Translations under genes and position numbers: made by a program | Shown: in pieces, positions 20,592 to 33,844 of the stretch | Position numbering within the stretch: the stretch's first letter is position 1 | How the letters are laid out: each line of letters opens with the position of its first letter | Origin: Erythrobasidium yunnanense | Taxonomy: Eukaryota; Basidiomycota; Cystobasidiomycetes; Erythrobasidiales; Erythrobasidiaceae | Length of the DNA stretch: 64,000 nt | NCBI GenBank assembly: GCA_001600175.1 | Contig: BCJC01000005.1 | Span: forward strand, 1,654,471 to 1,718,470 | Direction: 5' to 3' | Notes under the pieces: generated by a model | The model's database searches: none | Told to the model about the DNA's origin: nothing | What the model saw: the letters and a program-made list of their open reading frames with translations, nothing else

Positions 20592-21608
20592 CTAAGTTAA
20601 TGCTTCCTTAGCAGCGGACGTCTTCAGCAGCCAGGCTTCCTGCGGAACGATGAGTGTTAGTCTGGTCTCAAGTGTCAGACAATGATGAGAAAGTCAATAC
20701 CCTTGGCTCCACGTAGAGTGCGTCACATTCCACTAGTCTCCTCCCGTCCAGATCTTCGATATGCCCTTCGACAAAAGCTTTCCTGCCTTCTGCTCTCACG
20801 CAGCGTGTCTTGACGACCAGGAATTGATTGGCTTTCGTAGGAGCTTTGTACCGCGTATTCAGGTATACGGTCATTCCTATTTGGTTTGGGAGCGCAAAGA
20901 AGGCCTGGAAGAAAGTGAAGTCAGCCATACTCCACAATGAGCGATATTGTGTCGACCTACAGGCCTGGCGACCGCTTCGTCCAATATAGTAGCTAGTAGT
21001 CCTCCATGTACTATCCCGTTGTGCCCACACATGGCTTCTCCGACATGCATCACAGCGACGCACTCTTTCTCGTCATGAGAAGCGAAGAGTATGGGAGGGA
21101 TGGCAAATTTGCCAGGTCCTCTGAGAGTAAAGTGGGTGAGGGAGTGTCGCTTCTTGCTTTCTGGAAGTTTGGCGTATGGTCTGTATTCTTTCCAGCGCTT
21201 GGCTTTCGAGACCTGTTCGCCGGTCAGGCTCGTAGCATTCGGGCTCGTATTCGTCTCGTCCAGCAGCTCCTCTCTCAATTGCTTGACTAGCGGGAGGTCC
21301 TGCAGCTCATCCTCTATCGCTTGAACTAACGCTTTCCCTTCCGGGCTGTCTGAAGCCGGTGCTGCTTCGACAGGCGTAGGAAATGCCAGCTTGTAGAGCG
21401 AAGGAGGCCATGCCAGTGCGAGACCATATCCAGCAAGACCGCAGACTACAGCCGTTGCTACTGAGAAGTTTCGTTTTCTTGGAGCATTTGGGGCATTCAA
21501 GGAGCTCGACGATCTACTGCTTGGAACGGCACAGGCTGGCGCTTGTACTGTCGCTGTACACCTCGATGCGCGACAGAGGAGCCTAGAAGAACTGGCTCGA
21601 GCAAGCAT
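20592..21608 (-). CDS. Mitochondrial hotdog-fold thioesterase (4HBT superfamily)
   Basis: Acyl-CoA thioesterase-like protein of 299 aa from three exons (21608-20961, 20904-20701, 20639-20592). Residues 1-45 are rich in Arg, Ser and Ala with no acidic residues, and a hydrophobic segment (VATAVVCGLAGYGLALAW) follows, as in membrane-tethered mitochondrial proteins. The hotdog domain contains CGHNGIVHGGLLATILDEAVARPAFFALP, the HGG-T-DE signature that forms the active site, then TVYLNTRYKAPTKANQFLVV and FVEGHIEDLDGRRLVECDALYVEPR. The third exon adds EAWLLKTSAAKEALT; without it the frame ends in a non-conserved tail. The substrate is unknown; the family hydrolyses acyl-CoA thioesters. Confidence 0.87.
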
Positions 21609-22198
21609 CGTCAAACGCGTAAAGCGAAAGACCGAAACTTTGGGAGGTTCGCACTGCTCGAATATACGAAATCACAAGTCGCAAGCTTGTGTATCATGTC
21701 AGACATCCTTCTTCAAGACTCTTGACAGCTTGCAAAGCCTGCTGCTGCAGACCCTCAACCTGGCTTCCTATGTAAACCGGGCAACTCTCCCTATGCGCGA
21801 TTGGATTCAAAGCTGTCTGGCGTTGGCCTTGGCTGATGCTATTATTCAAGAAGTTCTAGATCACAAAACTACACCATCGCCTGAACTGATCATCGTGGCC
21901 TCGACGCGCCCAACTCTGCGGTTTGCGACGGATTCTTGCTAACCGCTATGAGAAAGCTGCCCCGGCCAAGGTACTCGACGGCATCCTTCATACTCCGCCT
22001 AAACATCAATGCGGAGTCTTCACACGCGCTATGAAGCCCCTGCTAAAGGATACCGCAAAAGCCCGTCTAGAAGCGCAAGAAGCCGTGGATCTCCAGGCTA
22101 GCGAATTGACGGCTATCAAGCTGGGCCTTTCAAGATATTCTCGCTTCCTTCGCTTTGTCTTCTCTGTTCCCTCCTTACCATACAACAAAGTCGCTAAC
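21609..22198. promoter_or_regulatory. Divergent region between thioesterase and MFS transporter
   Basis: 590 bp between divergent starts. The MFS frame stays open upstream to 21923 but contains no ATG there, so this is treated as leader. Other small frames show no family signal. Confidence 0.4.
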
Positions 22199-24264
22199 AT
22201 GTCTACTTCCCCGGTTGAGAAGAAATTCGAAGATGACAACGTCGAGCGCCTGGACAAGGAGTCAACGAACAATGTCGTCCTGCCTGCATCACTCACAGAC
22301 CTGTCTGAAGAAGACATCAACAAGCTAGAGAAGAAGCTCGTCAGGAAAATCGATGTCACCCTGTTGCCAATCCTGTATGCCAATATGTGAAGAGCAGTCA
22401 ATGGCGGTCGATGGCTAATTCTTTGGGACATCGGTCAGCATGATCATGTATATCCTCAATTACTTGGACAGGTATGCGATACGTTTCTAGTGTTCCGCAC
22501 ATTTTCTAATCTGGCATTGTACTTCAGAAACAATATCGCCGGTATGGGTCGCACACGGTACAGTAGGAAAGCACAGTATTGATTGGTCATTCTCCCAGCC
22601 GCCAAACTATACGGCATTGTCGAAGATACAAAATTAATCGGTACTCAGTATCAAACGGCTGTCGCAATTGTATGTTGCTGCGACCTAATGCACTGTAGCT
22701 ATGGATAGGCTCACATCCGTTTGCTCAGCTTTTCGCCTCGTACATCCTGTTCCAAGTACCGAGCAATCTTCTGGCATCCAAGGTCAAGTACCCAGGAATC
22801 TACATCAACATGTGTAAGCAACAGAGGCCTCTAACTTACCTGCTACAAGCTTGACCTATCTTGTTCCAGGCATGATTGGCTGGGGTGTCATTTCAGCGGC
22901 AACTGCAGAAGCCAGGAACTTCGGGGGTCTGGTCGCCGTCCGTATCACTGTCGGTATCTTCGAGGCTGCTTTCTTCCCTGGAGCTGTGTACCTGCTCTCA
23001 TGCTGGTAAGCAGGTCCGCTTGCGAAAAAATTGGCAATATCGCTCACAACTTCGTCAGGTATACGAAGAAGGAGTTGGCTACGCGTACAGCTATACTGTT
23101 TTCAGGTTCTCAGCTCGGGAACGCTTTTGGCACCTTGCTTGCCCAAGCTATTTTGACGCTGGACGGCGCCCATGGCATTGCTGGATGGGTGAGTCCGCAA
23201 TCATAGGACGCGATGCATGGTAGTGCACTGACTAATGTATTTGTCTACAGAGATGGCTATTTATCATCGAGGGAGTCTTGACCGTCGGTATGGCCATCAT
23301 CTTCGCCTTCCTTTGCCCAAATCTACCATCAAACTCCTGGCAATTCAGCAAGGTGCAGAGGGATCTGGCAGTATGGCGACTGGAACGTGAGGCCGGCTCG
23401 ATTGAGGAGCCTGTCGGCATGAAACAAGGCTTCATAATGGCTGTTACAGACATCAAGACATACTTCTTTAGTGAGCGAGCTTCAATTTCAGCTATATTAC
23501 GGAGTGTGCACACAGCTGACCCTCCACTTCAGTGGGAATTTTGTCACTCACTTATGTTGCGGGTGCTGTCAACTCGTTCTTTCCGTCGGTAGTCAAGGTT
23601 GGTCGAACATCGCTCTTGTATGTATCTGTCGAAGGGGGTACTAACGTAAACCTGCGCAGACGCTCGGCTTCTCCTCGAACATGACCCTCATTCTCACCGC
23701 TCCTCCCTTCCTGCTATGCACGGTCGCGATGTTCCTCAATGGACTTTCTAGCGATCGCCGTAAGGAGCGTTTCTGGCACATCGCTATCCCTTTGACTATC
23801 ACGATCGTCTCGATGATTTTGGCTGTCTCAACAACCAATACGGGAGCACGATATACCGCTATGATGTTGATGGTATGTGTATAGATCTTTTCGTAGACTG
23901 CTGCTTGCCGCTAATATGCCTCAATCTTCAGCCCGGAAGCTTCTACTCGGCAGCCATCGTTACCCTGACCTGGATCTCGCAGAGCAACCCTCGACCGGCC
24001 ATGAAGAGGGCAGCAGCTCTGGCTTACATTAACTCCTTCGCGAACACACCCAACATCTGGTGCAGTTACCTATACCAAGATTCTATGAAACCTCGCTACC
24101 TCGAGGCGTTCTTGACCAACATCGCTGCTTGTGCCATTGCAATTACATTGGCCTTCGGCTTGAAGATGTACATGAAGCGAGAAAATGCCAAGATGGACCG
24201 AGGCGAGCCTGTCAAGAATGTCACACAAGAAATGGTCAATATGGGCTGGCGATACGTCTACTAA
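22199..24264 (+). CDS. MFS transporter, Dal5/Tna1-type anion:cation symporter family
   Basis: Twelve-helix major facilitator of the allantoate/nicotinate permease group, which imports small organic anions with protons at the plasma membrane. Eleven exons (22199-22374, 22439-22471, 22528-22541, 22599-22669, 22729-22813, 22870-23005, 23059-23188, 23251-23470, 23533-23597, 23660-23872, 23932-24264) sum to 491 aa. Seen: a charged N-terminal tail, LLPILMIMYILNYLDRNNIA (the family's LDR-NI motif), ASYILFQVPSNLL, RITVGIFEAAFFPGAVYLLSCWYTKKE, RWLFIIEG, and in the second half PPFLLCTVAMFLNG and NIAACAIAITLAFGL. One exon is only 14 nt and carries the DRNNIA core. ATG 22199 is preferred as the first in-frame ATG. 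Length and topology are normal; the substrate is not predictable. Confidence 0.9.
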
Positions 24265-24568
24265 ACGCTTCACGGTACAGGGTTCACAAGATAATTCAAG
24301 ATAGTCTGATTCACAGTGTAGACGTAGTCTAGTATGTAGTATATGATCAGATCAGTGAATTGTGCATTGGTGTCCAGCTTGTAAGCAAGAAATCTTCCAT
24401 GCATCTCGGGCCAAGTCACATAGTACGCTTGGGAGCAGTACTGCAAAGCTGCCTTACTTGCGCTTCGTACATCAGTTGACGGTCAGAGAGCTATCGATTG
24501 CCACTACCACTTTGCGCGACCTCGACGCGTTCTTTGCTTCGACTTAACCGGAAGCTGTTCACGAAAGC
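24265..24568. other. Intergenic, MFS 3' side and MCM2 promoter
   Basis: 304 bp containing the TCGACGCGTTC word near 24523-24533. ACGCGT is the Mlu1 cell-cycle box (MCB) used for G1/S genes in fungi, including MCM genes, and it lies about 40 bp upstream of the MCM2 start. Function is inferred. Confidence 0.5.
24527..24532. promoter_or_regulatory. MCB-like ACGCGT element upstream of MCM2
   Basis: ACGCGT hexamer about 40 bp before the MCM2 ATG. In yeasts MBF binds this core to drive G1/S transcription of replication genes. A hexamer can occur by chance; the gene context makes it plausible. Confidence 0.4.
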
Positions 24569-27500
24569 ATGGTGAGTTTCTCGAAGCTAAAGCTGTAAGA
24601 AGATCCTATGCTGATACACGAAGCGTAGGTTTCTTCCGTCAAACGAAGAAGAGACTCGACGTCCCGCCAGAACGGCGATGGTGCTGGTCCAGCTCCGCCG
24701 AGAAGCAGCAATCCCAGCAGCGCACCTCCTTCTTCATTACCTCCATCATCACCACCACAGCCTTTCTCGAGCGACGTAGATGGCGAAATCAGCGACATTG
24801 ACGCGGTCGCAGACTTGGAGCCAGATACTGATGGAGACGGTAACGGCGACCACCAAGACGACGAAGAGGGAGAAGGAGAGGAGCTGTTCGGTGACGGTAT
24901 GATGGAGTAAGTCCATCGCGTCAGACTGTGCAAGATGGGCTTTGGCTGAGATGGCCATCCTGCAGCGATTATGTCGAAAACGAAAGACTCGACCGCTACG
25001 ACGAGATGGACCTCAATGACGAAGAAGATTTTGATACAATGGATCCTATGGCTCGTGCTGCAGCGGAGAGGAAGATGGCAAGACGCGACAGACGTGATGA
25101 GCGGGCTGATCCTGCCGGTGGACGAGGAGGCGCAAAGAGGCGATCAAGAGCACCGGCGTTCCTGCACAGTGACTCGGAAGAGAGTGATGGAGAAGCCGCG
25201 CTACTCGAAAGGCGAAGAAGGCGTAATGTCTACGATGAAGTCCAGCCGGCAGATGGCATTCTAGACGGCGATGGAGAAGACGAACTACCACTGGAACAGC
25301 TCTCAGACATCAAGGCGAACAGTATCAAAGAATGGATCGAAACTGAAGCCGTCAAGCGAACAATCATGCGCGAGTTCCGGAACTTCTTGATGACCTATGT
25401 TGACGAGCAAGGCACGTCTGTCTATGGTCAGCGTATCAAGGCTCTTGGAGAACGTAAGTCACAGGATCTGTTTGGCTATGAAGCGCGCCATTTTTGACGC
25501 GTTTATATGCATTACGCAGAGAACGCCGAATCGCTGCACGTTTCTTTCCTACATCTATCCGATAGCAAGGCGATCATCGCATACTTCTTGGCGAACTGCC
25601 CTACCCCAGTTCTGGCTCTCTTTGATCAAGTCGCTTTGGACGTAATCTTACTTTACTACCCGGTCTACGAGCGCATTCACCCAGAAGTGCACGTCCGCAT
25701 CACAGAGTTACCAACCTCATATACACTACGCGACCTCCGACAAATCCATTTGGACGCGCTTGTACGCGTTACAGGCGTGGTGACGAGGCGGACAGGCATC
25801 TTCCCGCAACTGAAATATGTCAAGTTCGATTGTGGGAAGTGCGGTGAAGTGCTTGGACCCTTCTTCCAGGATGCAAGTGCAGAAGTCAAAGTATCTTTCT
25901 GCTCCGCATGCGGAAGCAAAGGGCCTTTTACAGTCAACTCGGAGCAGGTAGGCTGAGGGATCGAGCATGAAGAATTGAGTCTTGACTAACATTGGCCTCA
26001 ATCATAGACGGTTTATCGCAACTATCAGAAGATGACCTTACAGGAATCGCCAGGTAGCGTTCCAGCCGGTCGACTGCCTCGGCACCGAGAGGTCGTGCTG
26101 CTCTGGGATTTGATTGACTCGGCCAAGCCTGGTGAAGAAGTGGTAAGTAGGCTGTGCACCCAGCATCGCAGACAGTCTGTGACATATGTCTTCCTATCTT
26201 GCAGGAAGTTACCGGTATCTATCGCAATAATTTCGATACATCCCTGAACATCAAGAATGGCTTCCCAGTCTTCAGCACCATTCTTGAGGCGAATCATATC
26301 CTGAAGAAAGAGGATCTCTACTCATCTTTCCGTCTGACTGAAGAGGACGAGAAGCACATTCGCGCATTAGGCCGCGATCCGCGTATCGGAAAGCGGGTCA
26401 TCAAGTCCATCGCCCCCTCCATCTACGGTCATGAAGACATCAAGACAGCTATTGCATTGTCTCTGTTTGGCGGTGTGCCTAAGAACATCAACAACAAGCT
26501 TCGAATTAGAGGTGATATCAATGTTCTTATGCTGGGAGACCCGGGAACAGCCAAATCACAGTTCTTGAAGTACGTCGAGAAGACAGCGCACAGAGCAGTC
26601 TTTGCTACCGGTCAAGGTGCATCAGCTGTCGGTCTTACAGCAAGCGTTCGCAAAGACCCAGTAACAAGGGAGTGGACATTGGAAGGAGGTGCACTTGTAC
26701 TGGCAGACAAGGGGGTGTGCTTGATCGATGAGTTCGATAAGATGAACGACTCAGACAGGTATGTCGAGTCTTCATATGAGATTGTTATAGCTTACGCCGT
26801 CTGGGCAGAACATCTATTCACGAAGCTATGGAGCAGCAAAGCATTTCTATCTCCAAAGCGGGTATCGTCACAACTCTACAAGCACGATGCGCCATTGTAG
26901 CAGCTGCAAATCCTATTCGAGGGCGCTACAACCCCACAATCCCTTTCAGCCAGAACGTTGAACTGACAGAGCCGATTCTGTCTCGTTTCGATGTCCTGTG
27001 TGTCGTCAAAGACACAGCCGATCCGGTGCTGGATGAGATGCTGGCAAGATTCGTTGTTGGTTCCCACACTCGGTCACACCCCGATTTCGATAGGGAACAA
27101 GACGAGATCAATGTCACTACAAGCTTGGACGCAGATGTGAGTTTCAATACGCTAGCCGTTGCGTAAATATGAGGCTGACGGTGTACATCAGATCCTTCCG
27201 CAAGACACCCTAAAGAAGTACATCCAGTATGCGCGAGAGCGGATACACCCTAATCTGGTTCAGATGGACATGGAGAAGATCTCAAGGCTGTACGCGGACC
27301 TTCGACGCGAATCTTTGTCTACCGGCTCCTTCCCTATCACTGTCCGTCATCTGGAATCTACGATCCGAATGGCCGAAGCTAGTGCCAAGATGCATCTGCG
27401 GCCTTCTGTCAGAAGCGATGACATCGATCTGGCCATCCAAGTTACAATCGGTAGCTTCGTCAGCGCGCAGAAACTGTCCATCAAGAAGCAGCTTGAGCGA

Positions 27501-27779
27501 GGTTTCCGCAAGTACCTTACGCGGGCGCAGGATCACGAAGAGCTGCTTGCATTCCTGCTTGGGCAGATTGTCAAGGACAAAGTCCGTTACCATACTCTGC
27601 GTAATGGTGATCAGCCACCATCGGAAGTTCAGGTCAAGCTCTCGGAGCTGCAAGAGCGGGCTAGGGAGGTGGAGATACACGACTTGCAACATTTCTTGAG
27701 CTGCGCCCTCTTCAAGACGAATGGGTACAAGGTCGTCGGAGGGGATCGCATCGTGAAGCAGTTTGGTAATGATCTGTAG
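24569..27779 (+). CDS. MCM2: DNA replication licensing factor MCM2
   Basis: MCM2 subunit of the replicative helicase MCM2-7, 933 aa from eight exons (24569-24571, 24629-24906, 24966-25453, 25520-25947, 26008-26142, 26205-26758, 26809-27136, 27192-27779). The first exon is just ATG; the intron starts right after it and the frame resumes with [12 protein letters not shown]. Residues 1-190 are Ser/Pro-rich then strongly acidic, with [12 protein letters not shown], the histone-binding region typical of MCM2. The zinc finger has CGKCGEVL and CSACGSKG pairs. ATPase motifs are [10 protein letters not shown] (Walker A), [11 protein letters not shown] (Walker B), [10 protein letters not shown] (sensor 1) and LSRFD (arginine finger). 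A C-terminal winged-helix end finishes in VKQFGNDL. All motifs are intact; it should be essential and nuclear. Confidence 0.95.
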
Positions 27780-27914
27780 ATTAGTCTTATTTCGCTCTTC
27801 TTTTGTTGCCTTAGATTGCGTCCGAGTACGTTTATTGAGTAGTTTCTGTATTCTACGGGTGTACAGCTACATAGTCTGGTAATCGTATATTCACGGAGTC
27901 CTGTGAGCTGGCGC

Positions 27915-29816
27915 CTATCGCGGTTGAGCGAAGCCAACTCTCTTCTGGCCCATGTCGAAGACGGAGCTGTTAAAAGAACGAATGAGTCCTGCTGTAGGTC
28001 GAGTTGGCGAGGTACTTACTAGACGCCTTTCATGAACGCATCGCCCATTATCCAGGCGGAGACGCCAACTTTGCGTGTAGAATTAGCTAACGTCTTCCGA
28101 TTGACAAGTGCGGACATACCATCTCTTCCAACTACAGCGCCAATACAGCTTGCGGACCCGCTACTTACTTGACCAAGATTGAAGTCGGAAGGCGACACTG
28201 CCCATTTCCTTCCGCCAAAGGTGAAAGCGACCTGGTAGCATGCTAGATCAGTATAATGCGTGAATCTATCTTAAGAGAGGTAATGTACCTGAGGAGGGGA
28301 CCGGCATGGATAGGTCCAGTACGAATTGTCGCCCGAGAACGGTGCAGCTCCGGGCACAAGCTTCCAGAAGGCAGCTGCATCAGCAGCAGGGGCCAAGATG
28401 ACCGTGGTGCCGCTGTCGATCGCCATGTTGAAGCGTTTATTGGGGTCTCCGTTTATGGATTTCCCGTTGATGACAGGAGCACCCTTGATGAGCCAATAGC
28501 TGCGAGATGTAATCGGATACCATTCGATGGGTCCTACATATCTATGTACAGTGTGAGCATGAGCTTCAGGGTCTGATCAAAAGTATCGACTAACTTATTT
28601 GGGTTACTTCCACCCAAGTACAGCTCGGAGCCGGTCTTGCCAAGCTTAAAGCTGAAGACAGGGCTAGGCACCTTTTGCTGGTTGATAAGCTGTAGACAGT
28701 CTATCAGCTTTTGCCGCAAAGCAGTAGAAACTACGGACTTACGCTCTGAAAGAACGGCGGCTCGTTCAGCTCGGAGATGGTTTGGAAAGCCAGTCCCATG
28801 ATGCCGTCTTCGACATCCTTTCCGAAGCTGTCGCTGACTTTCGTAACAGCGCCAAAGTATTGCCCGGAAGCAGTATAGCCAGCGATAGTAACAGCATCCG
28901 TGTAGACAGGCCTGTAGGAACTGCTTAGTGTGAAGTGGTGGAATGAGAAGCGTTCTGCGTACCCAGACGCGCTTGAGCCATCTCCATAGGTGCTGTACAT
29001 CAACCATTTAGCCAGTAAGTGCGGATCCAGAAGGGGAGACGTACATCTTGAAGCTACGCCCGCTGATCTCATCGCTGCTCGAGCTTGTGCTAGCGTCATA
29101 CTTCTCATGTGGATCGCACTGAGAGGACGAGCATTGAGTGCTGGGTACCCAGAAATCCGCCGAACCTCTGCAACCCTACCTGTCAGTACTGCATGTGGCT
29201 TGTGGTTTGTTGGCCCTACTCACGTATCCATATCAATCATAAAGGGCTGTGAATTGCTACCGATATACACTGTCCCCGTCCAGAGTAGATCGTTCTGCTG
29301 ATTTGCTAAAGGCTCGGCCTGCCTTCTTGCTTTAGCCCTCTTCGCATGCCGTTCTGACCGTCTCCTGCGCTTCTTCTTATCACCATCGACTGGACGTTTG
29401 TCGTATATCTGGGTTGTTCGGGCAGAGGTCGCCTGATCCAGCGCATCAGCGTATTCCGACTCGGCGTCGAGCTGACCAGATTCTCTAGGTATATCGTCTG
29501 AGTTAGCCGTATGAGGAGTCTGGCTTGCATTGATGTGGGATTTGGTGGAATTATTGATCGGCCAAAGGTCGAGTTCTCCGGTATTGAGATGCCAATTGAC
29601 CATCCCTTGCTTATACTTCGCATCCACCGCCATGACATGCATATCAAGCACTTTAAGATTCACGACAGAGGAGTTGTTCGCAGTCTCGGTGAGGGAGCCA
29701 CGCTTGTACAGTGGCACGGTGATGCCGGGTTGAAGCGCTGAAGAAGCTGAGGAGGCTTCGACCGAGGCGGCGAATGCTGTTGCGACCAGCGCACCGAAGA
29801 GTCTGCATGTTGACAT
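27915..29816 (-). CDS. Secreted pepsin-like aspartic protease
   Basis: A1-family aspartic endopeptidase, 491 aa from nine exons (29816-29224, 29167-29045, 28992-28963, 28911-28743, 28689-28595, 28541-28289, 28231-28120, 28068-28020, 27966-27915). A signal peptide occupies about residues 1-21 (LFGALVATAFAASVEA). A long pro-region of about 170 residues ends in a very basic stretch (KKKRRRRSERHAKRAKARR), a likely Kex2-type processing area. The mature part starts near LLWTGTVYIGSNSQPF. The two catalytic Asp motifs are DMDTGSADFW and NMAIDSGTTVILA, with the flap YGDGSSASG. The C-terminus SVFDMGQKRVGFAQPR is normal. The first catalytic DTGS is split by an intron inside the Thr codon. Both Asp are present, so it should be active after processing. 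Confidence 0.92.
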
Positions 29817-30163
29817 GGGGACGGATGCGCTACCAGAGCGTGGGCAGAAGTACTGATAGGGCTTGACTTCCAGAGTCTGTAAGCTGTCGAGGAGCCAGTC
29901 CTAGGGATATGATAGTGAGTAGTACTCTAAGTAAAACAGCGGATACTTGTCAGAACTACGGCAGGGCAGTATTTCGATATGGCCCGGCTGTCCCGTCGCA
30001 ACACAATACGCCTCCTATCATCTCTTGCTACTGGTCTTTGGGTAGTCGATTGTGTACACTTGCGTACGTTGCAGACCGTAAAGGAATGTAAGAGAACTCA
30101 GCCGTGGTTCCAGTCAGCTCTCTCGGATTTTAGTCAGCCGGTTGCTTTTAGAGTAATTCTTGT
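29817..30163. promoter_or_regulatory. Divergent region between aspartic protease and thioredoxin reductase
   Basis: 347 bp between divergent starts. No clear motif recognised. Confidence 0.4.
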
Positions 30164-31718
<1,555 letters not shown>

Positions 31719-32007
31719 ATGCGGTAGCACGCTGTACATACGTATCGTTATCCCTCGTTGTGCTGTTGCAAACCCTCTTTCAGTCAGCTGCACAAGCGGC
31801 GGATGCATTGTCCCATATCAACTTCCATTACTGACTCCACTTTTCCTAATACTGCATGCAATGACTGATCTACTGCCCGCAAACGAAAGAAGTACAAATA
31901 TGCGACTGAATAATCGGAAAGAAATGAACTACTAGGTAGAATAACAAAGAGGTATTATGCGAGCTGCTTGATTTAAGATGCATAACGAGCAGTGTTGCAT
32001 ACGGTGA
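31719..32007. other. Convergent 3' region
   Basis: 289 bp between the stop of thioredoxin reductase and the stop of a minus-strand gene. Nothing further seen. Confidence 0.4.
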
Positions 32008-33463
32008 CTACGATGCCGTTGACAGAAGGATGCGAGCACGCTCGTGGCATGTCTCTAGCAGTGAAAAGGCGGCTTTCATCTCGCCTCTGACGCGCTCGCT
32101 ATAGCTTCCCGAAATCTTTCGAGCTGTCCCAGTACTACTGATCGACGATGAGGCTGAACGAATACTACTAGAGCCGCTCGTCTTCCGCCGTCTGGGTGTG
32201 ACTGTCGGTAGAGCGCTGACTTTTATGTTCGATGCATTATTTGAGCCGAATTCCTTCTCTTCCCAGTCTCTGACGTATTCTATACTGCGCTCGACGCTCT
32301 CGGCTTCTTGCTTCATGCCAGTAAGGGCGCCTTGCATCGATTTCAGCTTGCGAGAGATACCGGTATTGGTAGCTTTCCCGACATGCGTTTGATCAGAGAC
32401 AGAGGAGAGAGAGCCTATCAGAATGTCTGTCGTTGTATGGAGATTGCCCAGTTCTGGTAGGATCGGATTGTTAGGTGATGCTGGGCCATGACTGCTTCGC
32501 GGCAGTCTTGTTCCAGCTATCTGATCAACTCCCTCGCCTTCTTCGTCCCCCTCTTCCTCCTGCACGTCTTCCAGCGTCCTACTCGGAGGTACAATCGGAG
32601 ACGAGAAGTCCTGGAAAGCAGGCAGAGGCTCGACTTCCGCCAGCGACATCTGCCATGATGGATCAGGATCGCTAATAGCAGTCTCTATCTCCTTGAGTTC
32701 CTTTATCTGATCATCCCGTTTTTTGGCCAGCTCGTACAGCGCTTTAGTCAATGTACTGACTAGCTTCTCTACCGCGAATTGCCTTTCTGTCGGCAAGGCT
32801 GCAAGCGGAGGTTCCGTGGACTCTCCTGTACCATTCAAAGTGTTGAGTAAGCGAATGAAGACGTCTGTCTCCGCTAGAGAGCTTTGTATGGATTGATTCG
32901 CTTGTGCCAAGGCCGCTTCTGCCATACTATCGTCTCCTTCCATTGGCGTCGGCGATATGGCCATGTTACGAGACTCGCGTAGAGAAGCTTGTGACTCGCG
33001 CAAGCGCGTCCGGCGAAGTGGGGTAGATTTCGAAGATGCTATCGATGCGTCACGCTCAGGCAGGCCATCCAGGGTTTCCTCGTGCTCCGAAACGAAGCTC
33101 AAGTCGTTCTGTATAGTATGCATATCTTGCCCATCTTCCTCAATGCCCAGTTCAGCCATCAGGTCTGCTGTTGTATTGCTCGAGGGCTCGAGAGCTGAAG
33201 CCAATTCGAACGCGAGGGAATAACGCGATGCAGTGTTCATGAAGGCTCCTTTGCCTCGTTGACGTTCGTAAGGCTCGGGATCCTGCTCGTCCAGGTCGTG
33301 TAGTTGCTCGCCAAACTCGTAATCTTGATCGTTATCGAGTCCTCCCAGACCGCTGCCTCCGGCATGCGATGGCATGTCTGCGAGCATTGGATTAGATATT
33401 GCACGTATTGCAGCGCTCTGCAAGCTCACCCATCAGCATATCTGGGTCGAGCTCGTCATCCAT
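32008..33463 (-). CDS. Unrecognised acidic, Ser-rich protein with a coiled-coil-like centre
   Basis: I do not recognise this protein. Two exons (33463-33430 and 33377-32008) give 467 aa. A 52-bp intron after codon 11 joins MDDELDPDMLMD to MPSHAGGSGLGG; the longer frame through the intron lacks an ATG. The N-terminal 60 residues are very acidic. A helical, charged central part (ERQFAVEKLVSTLTKALYEL and KKRDDQIKELKEIETA) looks coiled-coil. A second charged helix (KLKSMQGALTGMKQEAESVE) and a Ser-rich, basic C-terminal tail follow, ending ERARILLSTAS. No signal peptide or membrane segment. Its clean splicing and codon use suggest a real intracellular protein, perhaps a scaffold. Confidence 0.75.
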
Positions 33464-33844
33464 CTTGGCCGAAAGAGCACGACCTCCGTATGAACAGGTC
33501 GCTACAGGTCGCGTAGACCTTGCATCAAAGTGTTCCCAAGAGAATCAGCAGCAGGTGATGCCAGAGAAATGCGAAGTCGATGAAAGGGAGCGAGCGTATG
33601 GCTCTGTTTCTGGCATTGAAGCTCCAGCTAAGGCTACAGACAACACAAAGAGGACTACTGTACTTCTAGTAACTACTGAACGAACGTTGTATACGCAAGA
33701 ACTGCCGTGTATCTGCAGGAAGCGACTACGTACTTCATCGCGTACGGACTATAAACGAAAGATGTGACATAGAAAGTAAATGAAAGCGAACGTGCCAGAA
33801 GGCTGATCTGCCACAGAGCGAGGCGTGTATAGCTCTGTCAAGAT
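33464..33844. other. Intergenic between two minus-strand genes
   Basis: 381 bp holding the promoter of the acidic-protein gene and the 3' end of the WOPR gene. No motif recognised. Confidence 0.4.

Noticed and set aside
21923-22198. In-frame upstream extension of the MFS transporter
   Set aside because: Begins at a non-ATG codon and has no ATG before 22199; Dal5-type proteins start close to MSTSPVEKK.
32008-33429. Unspliced 473-codon version of the acidic protein
   Set aside because: Starts at a GTG that is really the splice donor (GTGAGC) of intron 1; the spliced form has a proper ATG.
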